64,000 bases of DNA. Origin: DASXRA01 sp036558905 (GTDB taxonomy: Bacteria; Actinomycetota; Actinomycetes; Mycobacteriales; Jatrophihabitantaceae). Location of the stretch: the NCBI GenBank assembly GCA_036558905.1, contig DATBER010000036.1, positions 20,805 to 84,804 on the forward strand, given 5' to 3'. Within the stretch, counting starts at the first letter, position 1, and the number at the start of each line of letters is the position of its first letter. The notes below the pieces were generated by a model, which saw only the letters and a list, made by a program, of their open reading frames with translations, was not told the DNA's origin and did not search any database. Below, piece after piece: positions 33,381 to 42,271 of the stretch. Both the position numbers and the translations under genes were made by a program.

Positions 33381-34052
33381 ATGAAGCGACTGATCGCCCT
33401 GACCGTGCTCGCGCTGACGGTGACCGCCTGTTCGTCCGCACATCACGGGCCCAGCGTGCCGAGCCTGCCTGGCGCAACCGGCGCCGCCGCCGGTACTGGC
33501 GCCCCGAGCCCGAGTGGCAGCAAGACCGTGTCCCGCCCGCGCGTCGGGTACAGCACCACCCGCGTGGCACAGCTGCACGCGGCCGCGCAGTGCATCCGCT
33601 CGCACGGCGTGCCCACCTATCAGGACCCGGTGCTCACGGCCGACGGCCATGTCTACACCGATGCGCGCAGCATCCAGGACATCGGCGCCGCCACGACGTC
33701 GCGCAGCGAGCAGCAGGACATGGCTGACGCGATCCGGCAGGCCTGCGGCCATCTGTTCGCCGTGGCCGGCCTGCAGCCCGACGACGAGTCACCCGCACCG
33801 CCCGCGCTGGTGCGCGCCGGTGTGCGGGCAGCCCAGTGTCTGCGCGCCCACGGCCTGCCCAACATGCGCGATCCGACCAGCGAGTCGCTGTTCACGCCGG
33901 GCCACGGCTTCGGCATAACCGCTGACGAGTTACCCAACAACGGGGCGCTCGGCAAGCAGGATCCGACCGTGCAGCGCGCCTTCTCGGCCTGCCGGTCCCG
34001 GCTCGACGCCGAGACCCGGGCTTCGTCGCTGAGCAGCCTCGCCCATGACTAA
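33381..34052 (+). CDS. Lipoprotein with duplicated CxRxHG motif, exporter-associated
   Basis: A 223-residue protein starting at ATG 33381 after GGAG. Lipobox VTACS gives a lipid-anchored Cys. The motif QCIRSHGVPTYQDP recurs as QCLRAHGLPNMRDP about 75 residues later, so two tandem copies of the actinobacterial CxRxHGxPxxxDP unit are present. Proteins with this motif are often encoded beside MacA/MacB-like exporters, as here. Function unknown; the paired Cys/His could bind metal or haem, but that is speculation. Its end overlaps the next gene by 8 bp. Confidence 0.75.
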   Translation: MKRLIALTVLALTVTACSSAHHGPSVPSLPGATGAAAGTGAPSPSGSKTVSRPRVGYSTTRVAQLHAAAQCIRSHGVPTYQDPVLTADGHVYTDARSIQDIGAATTSRSEQQDMADAIRQACGHLFAVAGLQPDDESPAPPALVRAGVRAAQCLRAHGLPNMRDPTSESLFTPGHGFGITADELPNNGALGKQDPTVQRAFSACRSRLDAETRASSLSSLAHD

Positions 34053-35132
34053 GCGACTCGCCGCCGTGGCGCTCGTGGCGCTCGTGGCCGCCGGCGGCGT
34101 CACCGCGTGGTGGCTGGCGACCCCGCGGGGCGGTAGCGATGCGAACGCCGGCGTCCCGATCGACACGTCCGCGGTCGTGCGCACGACGCTGACCACGACC
34201 ACGCAGCTGTCGGGCACCCTGGGCTACGCCGGCTCGTACGCCCTCACCCCGCAACTGCCGGGCACGGTGACCGCCCTGCCGGAGCCAGGCACGCTGCTCC
34301 GCCGCGGGCAGCACGTCTACGAGGTGAACGGCGTCGGCGTGTTCCTCTTCTACGGCGCCCGGCCGGCCTGGCGCCGTTTAGCCATCGGGATGACGCCCGG
34401 TGCGGACGTTCTGGAGCTCGAACAGAATCTGGCCGGGCTCGGCTATGGCGCCGACCTCTCCGTGGACGACACGTTCACCCGGGCCACCGAGCTGGCGGTG
34501 CGGGTCTGGCAGGACGCCACCGGTCAGCCGGTGACCGGCGACGTCGATCTCGGCCGGATCACGTTCGTGCCGACCGCGCTGCGCGTCGTCAGCGACGACG
34601 CTCCGCTCGGCTCTCCGGTCGCCCCCGGGCAGCCGGTCGTGACGGCGTCGTCGCCCGACCCGATCGTCACCGTGCCCGTGCCCGCGACGCAGACCTACCT
34701 GGTGCATCGCGGCGATCGGGTCACCGTGACGATGCCGTCCGGGGCCACGTCGACCGGGCGGGTGGTGTCGATCTCGGCCGTCGCGGCGTCCGGCGACGAC
34801 TCGGGTAACCAGTCGAACGCGCCCAACGCGCCGAACGGGCCGCCCCAGCCGGCCAGCGTGCCCGCGCAGGTCAGCCTCGACCGCCTCTCGGTCGCGGCCG
34901 GACTCGACCAGGCGCCGGTAACGATCACGGTCGTCGACCGCCAGGCGCGCAACGTGCTCGCGGTACCGATCACCGCTCTGGTCGCCCTGGCCGGCGGCGG
35001 GTACGCCGTGTGGGTCGACTCCGGCACCACGCGGCACCTGGTCGGAGTCACCCCGGGGCTGTTCGCGGACACGCTCGTGCAAGTATCTACAGCCGGGCTG
35101 AGGGTCGGCGATCGGGTCGAGGTGCCGGCGCA

Positions 35133-35136
<4 letters not shown>
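34045..35136 (+). CDS. Membrane-fusion (MacA-like) periplasmic protein with peptidoglycan-binding-type domain
   Basis: A 363-residue protein anchored by one N-terminal helix (LAAVALVALVAAGGVTAWWL). A beta-barrel/lipoyl region is split by a segment (GADVLELEQNLAGLGYGA, FTRATELAVRVWQDATG) resembling a PG_binding_1 domain, a common actinobacterial variant. The C-terminal part (DQAPVTITVVDRQARNVLAVPI, VDSGTTRHLVGVTPGLFAD) is typical of membrane-fusion proteins. It links the MacB-like permease to the cell wall in a tripartite-like exporter. Overlaps with both neighbours show tight coupling. Confidence 0.85.
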
Positions 35137-35812
<676 letters not shown>

Positions 35813-35813
<1 letters not shown>

Positions 35814-37000
35814 TGCGGTCCCGGTTGCAGGCGGTCGACGCGGCGGCTCTCGGCGCGCTCGGCATCCAGGCCCGACGCGTTCGGTCTGCGCTTTCCGCGC
35901 TCGGCATCGCCGTCGCCATCGCCGCCCTGGTGGCGGTGCTGGGCATCGCCGCGTCGGCCAAGGCCGACCTGCTCGCGCAGCTCGGCGCCGAGGGCAACCT
36001 GCTCACGCTCGCCGCCGGGCAGACGTTCTCCGGCAACGCGGTGCCCCTGCCCACGACGGCCGAAGCCATGATCCGCGCGGTACCGCCGGTGGGAGAGGTG
36101 ACGGCCGTGGCGAACGTCAGCGGCGTGACCGTGCGGCGCAGCGCCGCCGTTCCAGCAATCAACACCGGTGGGATCACCGTGCTCGCCGCCCAGCCGTCGC
36201 TGCCGCACACGCTGTCGGCCACCGTGTTGCGGGGCCGCTTCCTGGGCGGCGTGGCCCAGCGCTACCCCGAAGTCGCCCTCGGCTACAGCGCCGCGCAGAA
36301 CCTGGGAATCTCGGTGCTCGGGCCGACCACGCAGGTGTACCTGGGCGGTCAGTACTTCGCCGTGGTCGGCATCCTGGCCCCGGTCGACGTGGCGCCGGAG
36401 ATCGACGACGCCGCGCTCGTGTCGTTCCCGGTCGCGCAGTCACTGCTCGGGCTGGACAGCGCCCCGAGCCGCATCTACCTGCGCGCCGACCCGGACCAGG
36501 TTGCTGCCGTCGCCGCGGTATTGCCGTTCACCGCGTCACCCGAGCAGCCCGAGGCCGTCGAGGTACGCCGACCGTCGGACGTCCTCGTGGCCCGGGTCGC
36601 CGCCAAGACCGCGTTCGTCGGCCTGTTCCTCGCCCTCGGCGCGGTCGCCCTGCTCGTCGGCGGCGTCGGTATCGCCAACATCATGGTGATCTCCGTGCTC
36701 GAGCGCCGCGCCGAGATCGGACTGCGCCGCTCGCTCGGCGCCCGGAGCAGGCACGTCGCCGTGCAGTTCTTCCTGGAGTCGACGGCCCTGGCCCTGATCG
36801 GCGGCGTCCTCGGTGTCGCACTCGGCATCCTCGCCACCGCCGTCGCGGCCCGTATCGGCCACAATCCGGTGACGATCCCGCTGTACGTGCCGTTCACCGG
36901 CCTCGGCGCGGCCGCGGCGGTCGGCGTGCTGGCCGGCGTCTACCCGGCTGCACGGGCCGCCCGGCTGGCCCCTGCGCAGGCGCTACGAGCCATCACATAG
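35813..37000 (+). CDS. MacB-like ABC permease (FtsX fold)
   Basis: A 395-residue protein whose ATG overlaps the ATPase stop by one base (TGATG). One N-terminal helix (about 25-48), a large outside domain (about 50-260) and three C-terminal helices (about 270-300, 320-345, 360-380) are the FtsX/MacB layout. IMVISVLERRAEIGLRRSLGA is the coupling-helix signature. It completes the exporter formed with the two genes upstream, probably expelling a peptide, antibiotic or lipid under two-component control. Confidence 0.93.
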
Positions 37001-37031
37001 CCGTCGCCGGTGCGGCCCCTTGCGCCACGCG

Positions 37032-40000
37032 TCAGTAGCTGAACTGCTGAATCTGGTCGCCGTAGGGCGCGTAGGTCCAGCCGGTGCGGGTCGCCGGGTC
37101 GATCTGGATTCCCCGTTCGCCGATCAGGGTGCCGAAGTCCGCGGGCAGCCCGCCGAAGGCCGACAGCAGGTTGGCGTGCTCGCTGAAGGACACCGGTGCG
37201 CCGGTGTGCAGGTCGAAGACGCCGATGCCGCTCATGCCGTTGTTGTTGACGAAGTAGTCGCTGCCGGCCAGGAAGCCGACGACGAGCAGCCCGTGGACGG
37301 TGTCGACGGTCGGGAACAGCGGCGCCAGCTGGCCGAGGCTCTGCAGTGGGCCGATCGTCCCGGTGGGCTCGTCGGCCTGCTGAAGCCGGGCCGGCTGGAA
37401 CGACGGGAACGAGAAGAGCGGGCCGACGGTCAGGTCGGCGTGCCCGGCCTGGTCCGATGCCAGGCCGGTCAGGCAGCGGTTGGCCCGGGTCATCGGCGCG
37501 GCCGTGCCCGCCGAGAGGTCGACGGTCGTGAAGCCGGAGGGGCGGATGACGCACAGGTCGCCGGTGAGCGATCCGGCCAGGTCGACGGTTCCGGTTGCGT
37601 GCTGGACGTCGAGCATCGTGTAGAAGTGCTTGCCGGGCGTGCCGTTGTCGGCGACCACCGGGGTGCCGAGTGCGTTGGTCGTCGTCTCGAGGGGCACGAC
37701 GACATCTGCCTGGTCGCCGCCGCGCCACGCGAGCAGGTCGGTGCGGTGCCGCAGTGGGTCGACGCGTCCGGCGATCAGGTTGTACTGGCTGCTGACGTCG
37801 ACAGTCTGGTCCGACACCTGGTGGCGATCGGTGGTGTCATAGGCGAGCAGGTGCTGCTCGGTGCCCGACCACGGATAGCTGGCCGCTTCGAGCCGGTGTG
37901 CACCCGGGTCGCTGCCGTAGAGGAAGTAGACGTTCTGGCCGGATGCGCTCGCGTAGGCCGGCCCGTAGCCGCCGCCGGTCGGGTCGTAGCCGGTGATCGC
38001 GCTGCCGGACGGCGTTCCGTCCGCGCCGAGGGTGGCGCTCGCGACGGTCGAGGACCCGCCGGGGTTGATGTCGAAGTTGGTGACCTGCGCGCCGCCGGGG
38101 GTGAGGCCGTCGTCGAACTCGAGGCCCGACGCCGACGACGCCTGCCCGACCGGCTGCCCGTGCCGGGTCGCCACGACGCGCACCTCGTAGTTCAGCGAGG
38201 TGGGCACCTTGAGCTTGATCAGGTCGAGGCCGGTGGTGCCGGACGTTCGGGGCAGGTCGACCCATGCCGTCGAGGGGCTGTCGACGCCGTTGGCGTCCCG
38301 AGCGCTGCCGAACTGGTTGGTGAACGTGTTGAGCAGGCCGTAGATCGTGGGGCCGGGCGCGGAGATCTCCAGGGCGGCTCCGGTCGCGTGGTCCACACCG
38401 CTGACGTCCCAGTGCACGCGCAGTGTGGGCGCCGACCGGGTGACGGCGACCTGGTGCCCGAAGGCGCCGGCGGACGCGGCGAGCGCCGGTGCGTCGGGTC
38501 GCTGCTGGTCGCCGTAGATCAGGAACGGTGCGGCCACGCCGCCGATGCGGCGGGGTGAGTCCTGCAGGATCGTGGCGCCGTAGACGCCGGCGCCGTCGGC
38601 GAACACCGAGGGCGGCACGGTAACCGATCCGGTGAGCCCGTCGAGGGGCGCGCTGTACGCGATCCGGTAGAGCGGCGCGGAGTACGGGCTCCAGTGATCG
38701 ATCGAGGAGATGAGCAGTTGCGGGGCGTTCACGCCGGTGACACCGGTGAGGTCGTAGTGGATCACCACCGGGGAGCCGACCGGAGTCGCCGGCGCAACGA
38801 CCGGTGCGGGCGCCATCGCGTGCGTGCCGTCGGTGGCGCCGAGGGTCAGCGTCTCGGCCGTGGAGGCGAGCACGTGGTGGCCGCCCTGGCGGATCTCGAC
38901 GGTGACGCCGATGCTGCGGCTGGTCGTGGACGTGAGGGGCTGGCCCGCGGCGGCCAGCAGTTCGGCCGGTGTCGCGCGGATCGCGGGCGTGGTCGAGGAG
39001 AATTCGGTCGTCCCGACCCGCAGCACGTAGCTGAGTGGGCCGTGGCTGGGCAGACCAGTGGCGTCGACGCCGAAGGTGAGCGGCCCGACAAGCGATTCAC
39101 CGGTGGGGTTGCCGAGCGCATCGGCCGGACCGCTCAGGTCGATCGCGGACGGGTCGGTGATCTCGACGAAGTTCGCGCCGGCGTCGCCGATCGCCACCCG
39201 GTGTGCCGTCGAGAGGCGCACGATCGTCGGCGTGCCGTGTGCGGGAGGGAGCAGCTTCTCCACCGCCCGGGTGATGTCGATCTGCGGGCCGACCTGCAGT
39301 TGGCGATCCACCTGGGGCTGCGTGGCGACGGCGCGGCCGGTCTGCTCGAGCAGGTGCCGGACCGCCTGCGGGGTCAGCGGGTGACCGGTGGCCCGCCCGA
39401 CCTGCAGCAGATCGGCGACGGCGGCCGCGGTCATCGGGGTGGACGCTGATGTGCCGCCGCTGAGGGAGGTCACGGCATCGGACGGGTTGCACTGGCCGAG
39501 GTTGAGGCAGGTGTGCATCAGGGCCGGGATGTTGTCGCTCGGCGCCGAGACATTCACGCGGGTTCCGAATCCGGAGGAGAACCCAGTCATCCCGTCGAGC
39601 CTTGTCTCGGCGAACGTGCCGTTGTGCGAGAGCGGACCACCGGCCTGCGGCGGAACCGCGATCGTGTCGTCCGTGGTAGACCCGCCTACGTCTATCGCAC
39701 CCGAGTCGGGGACGAGGCTGGGCGTGGTGCTGGTGGCGTCGTCGGCGATGGAGGTCGCGGCCTCGCCGTGACGGGGCAGGTTGGTCGGCGTGCTGCCGCC
39801 GTCCGGTCCGACCGCGGCCGGCGTGTAGAGGCGGGTGCCGTCGTTCGACGAGATCGTCACCACGATGCCGTACCGGTTGACGATCGTGGAGATCACCGAC
39901 CGGGTGAGCGGATCGTCCTCGAGGTAGCGGCCCGGAAACCCGACCGTGTCGGTGCCGTAGCCCAGACTCGCCGTGATGACGTCCGGGCGTGGCTTCTGCT

Positions 40001-41192
40001 GCGCGGCGGCGAGCAGGGCTGCCGCGATGTTGGCGAACGTCGGCTGGGCCGGCTCGACCAGCCGGTACTGCGCACCCGGAGCGATGCCGAGCAGGTCGGT
40101 GACGCCACTGCCGACCTCGCCGGGGCGCTGCCGGTCGTGCGGCAACGGCGCCATCATCGAGAAGTCGAGCAGGACCTCACCGAGGCTCGGATCGACGCCT
40201 TCGACCGTGCCGAGCGGGTCGACCGTTCCGGAGGGGTCGACGGTGTAGGTCGGGATGCGCGGCAGTGACGGGTAGTCCAGGTAGCGCTGGCCGCCGTCGA
40301 CGACGGTGGTCGGGCCGTTCTGCTGCACGTACGTGTCGCCGTTCGCCGCCATGGACGCGTCGGTCAGGTCGCCGAGCGAGACATTGGTGATGATCTCGCC
40401 CTGGCCCGGCAACTGGTGCAGGCGATCGGTGATGTCGGAGTACGCCCCGGCGAGGTCGACGCCGTTGGCGTTGAGGTAACTCTGAAAGGAACTCTGCAGC
40501 CCGAAATTGCCGGGTAGACCGTCGCTCGTGGCCGGCGCGCTCGCGTGCCTCGCCTGCTGGGCGGCTTGCGTACTCACCCAGGTCGGGATCGGGACCGGGT
40601 CGGTGTCGAACGCCGAGACGTACTGGTCGGGCGCCGCGTAGCTGACGCCCGGCGCAGCGCGCAACGCGGCTGCCGCCTGGTCGGCCGCGCCCGACACGTG
40701 CACGAGGTACGTGGCCGGCAGGCCCGGCGTAGCCGACGGGACGAGCGGCGTCATCGAGTCCGCACCCGCCTGGCGTAGCTGGGCGTTGAGCCGCGCATCG
40801 GTCGTGTGCGCGGCCCGCCGGCCGTGGCCGAGCGGCTTGCCGTCGACCGTGCCGCCCGGCACCTGCACGACGACATCGGAGGCCGGGCCGCTCCGTCGGG
40901 GCGCCGTCAGGCGGTCGATCAGCGCGGTCCGGCTGGGCCCGGGTTGATCGCCGAGCGCGGTGCGGCCCTGGGGCAGCACCATCGCGAACGGGTGCTGATG
41001 GCCGCGGGCGTCGGTCCGCGTGCCCAGACCGTCCGGGCCGAGGGTGACTGTCGAGCCGTCGTAGAGCCGGAACTGCTGGGCCTGCGGGCTCGGCTGGGAC
41101 GCCTGCACCCCCGGCGCGGGTGCGGCCCCCGCAACCCCGGCCGCAGTTCCCACGAGCATCGTGACGACAGCCAACACCGGGACGACGCGCAT
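37032..41192 (-). CDS. Giant secreted S53 (sedolisin)-like peptidase with C-terminal beta domains
   Basis: A 1386-residue protein from ATG 41192 after AGGGAG; a TTG 15 bp upstream is rejected. The signal peptide ends near AGAAPA. The sedolisin pattern can be read: GEVLLD with E339 and D343 spaced like the S53 Glu/Asp pair, DVITASLGYGTD for the oxyanion region, and SLSGGTSASTP with Ser582. No subtilisin-type HGT is seen. The N-terminal ~200 residues resemble a propeptide. The last ~750 residues are beta-rich, Ig-like repeats without clear family and give a size well above the usual 400-600 residues. The C-terminal calcium site usual in S53 was not found. Confidence 0.7.
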   Translation of the reverse strand: MRVVPVLAVVTMLVGTAAGVAGAAPAPGVQASQPSPQAQQFRLYDGSTVTLGPDGLGTRTDARGHQHPFAMVLPQGRTALGDQPGPSRTALIDRLTAPRRSGPASDVVVQVPGGTVDGKPLGHGRRAAHTTDARLNAQLRQAGADSMTPLVPSATPGLPATYLVHVSGAADQAAAALRAAPGVSYAAPDQYVSAFDTDPVPIPTWVSTQAAQQARHASAPATSDGLPGNFGLQSSFQSYLNANGVDLAGAYSDITDRLHQLPGQGEIITNVSLGDLTDASMAANGDTYVQQNGPTTVVDGGQRYLDYPSLPRIPTYTVDPSGTVDPLGTVEGVDPSLGEVLLDFSMMAPLPHDRQRPGEVGSGVTDLLGIAPGAQYRLVEPAQPTFANIAAALLAAAQQKPRPDVITASLGYGTDTVGFPGRYLEDDPLTRSVISTIVNRYGIVVTISSNDGTRLYTPAAVGPDGGSTPTNLPRHGEAATSIADDATSTTPSLVPDSGAIDVGGSTTDDTIAVPPQAGGPLSHNGTFAETRLDGMTGFSSGFGTRVNVSAPSDNIPALMHTCLNLGQCNPSDAVTSLSGGTSASTPMTAAAVADLLQVGRATGHPLTPQAVRHLLEQTGRAVATQPQVDRQLQVGPQIDITRAVEKLLPPAHGTPTIVRLSTAHRVAIGDAGANFVEITDPSAIDLSGPADALGNPTGESLVGPLTFGVDATGLPSHGPLSYVLRVGTTEFSSTTPAIRATPAELLAAAGQPLTSTTSRSIGVTVEIRQGGHHVLASTAETLTLGATDGTHAMAPAPVVAPATPVGSPVVIHYDLTGVTGVNAPQLLISSIDHWSPYSAPLYRIAYSAPLDGLTGSVTVPPSVFADGAGVYGATILQDSPRRIGGVAAPFLIYGDQQRPDAPALAASAGAFGHQVAVTRSAPTLRVHWDVSGVDHATGAALEISAPGPTIYGLLNTFTNQFGSARDANGVDSPSTAWVDLPRTSGTTGLDLIKLKVPTSLNYEVRVVATRHGQPVGQASSASGLEFDDGLTPGGAQVTNFDINPGGSSTVASATLGADGTPSGSAITGYDPTGGGYGPAYASASGQNVYFLYGSDPGAHRLEAASYPWSGTEQHLLAYDTTDRHQVSDQTVDVSSQYNLIAGRVDPLRHRTDLLAWRGGDQADVVVPLETTTNALGTPVVADNGTPGKHFYTMLDVQHATGTVDLAGSLTGDLCVIRPSGFTTVDLSAGTAAPMTRANRCLTGLASDQAGHADLTVGPLFSFPSFQPARLQQADEPTGTIGPLQSLGQLAPLFPTVDTVHGLLVVGFLAGSDYFVNNNGMSGIGVFDLHTGAPVSFSEHANLLSAFGGLPADFGTLIGERGIQIDPATRTGWTYAPYGDQIQQFSY

Positions 41193-41302
41193 CAGAGTCT
41201 CCCTCAAAGGGGTGTACCACCGACCGTAGTACTAGGTGAAGTCGCCGTAGAGTATGGAATGACAGGTGAGTCCGTCAAGAGGGGATCGCGCGGTGTATCG
41301 GA

Positions 41303-42127
41303 TCAGTCCGTGAGCGGCAGGCCGAGCCGGGCGCAGGCCTGGTCGAAGGTCAGCCCCGACGTCCAGACCGCCTCGAACGTGATCTTCAGCGCCGCAGCCA
41401 GGTCCGGATGCTCGATGACGACGCTCGTCAGGTCGTCGCGACCGGCGATCGGGTCGGGCAACGCGAACATGACAACCCGCTCGTCGACCACCGCCAACTT
41501 CAGCGGCAAGGTTTCGACGAAGCGGGCCTGCTCGCCGAGTTCGATGAACCGACGAACCCCGGCGCGGCGTCGCGGATCCCGCAGCAGCGACAGTTCGTAG
41601 ATATTGCGCACGATGTGGGTGGCCGCCATCTCCAGGCCCACCACGTTCTGCTCGACCGAGACGACGGCCGGCTCCCGGCTGAACGCCAGGAACTCGCGCT
41701 CGACCGTCGCCTGCAACCGGTCGAAGCGCCGGGTGAGCGCGTCTCGATCGCGGATCACCTCAACGTAGTCGAGCGGGTCGCGGTGCTGATTCCCTTCGGC
41801 GAACGCGGGGGAGAGCTCGTCGGCGGCGGCCTGGGCATCTGCCCGCATCATCTCCAGCCGCCGGCCCTGCTCCTCGACCAGCTGCGCCATCGCCTGTTTC
41901 GGATCGACGGCCACGTAGCCGGCCGCGTGGCCGGGTCGGTGGACCGCCAGACCCTTCGCCACGAGGCTGTCCACCACGTCGTACACCCGCGGCCGCGGAA
42001 CCCGCGTCACTCGCGCCAAATCGGCCGGCGTCGAACCGTCCCGGCGGATCAGCGCCACGTACAGGCGGGCCTCGTACTGCGTCAATCCGATTCGGACCAG
42101 CCGGTCGACCGACGGCGCTTCACTCAC
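41303..42127 (-). CDS. TrmB-family transcriptional regulator
   Basis: About 274 residues from a GTG at 42127. The N-terminal winged helix has GLTQYEARLYVALIRRDGST, DLARVTRVPRPRVYDVVDSL and KGLAVHRPGHAAGYVAVDP, then a coiled-coil (QLVEEQGRRLEMMRADAQ), the TrmB layout. The C-terminal ~150 residues form an effector-type domain (ERVVMFALPDPIAGRDDL). It lies 110 bp upstream of the giant protease gene on the same strand, so it may control it. Effector unknown. Confidence 0.82.
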   Translation of the reverse strand: MSEAPSVDRLVRIGLTQYEARLYVALIRRDGSTPADLARVTRVPRPRVYDVVDSLVAKGLAVHRPGHAAGYVAVDPKQAMAQLVEEQGRRLEMMRADAQAAADELSPAFAEGNQHRDPLDYVEVIRDRDALTRRFDRLQATVEREFLAFSREPAVVSVEQNVVGLEMAATHIVRNIYELSLLRDPRRRAGVRRFIELGEQARFVETLPLKLAVVDERVVMFALPDPIAGRDDLTSVVIEHPDLAAALKITFEAVWTSGLTFDQACARLGLPLTD

Positions 42128-42271
42128 CGGGCGGACGGTATGGAGGCCGTCCCGCGCTGTCAATTCGCCGGTCCTCGACTGCTGCGGCACGCCCTGGTCG
42201 GACACGGTGCTGGTTGCCTCGGTTCCTGGGCGGCTCCGCTCCGCCGCCGGTGCCGGCCGACCGCGCAGCAA

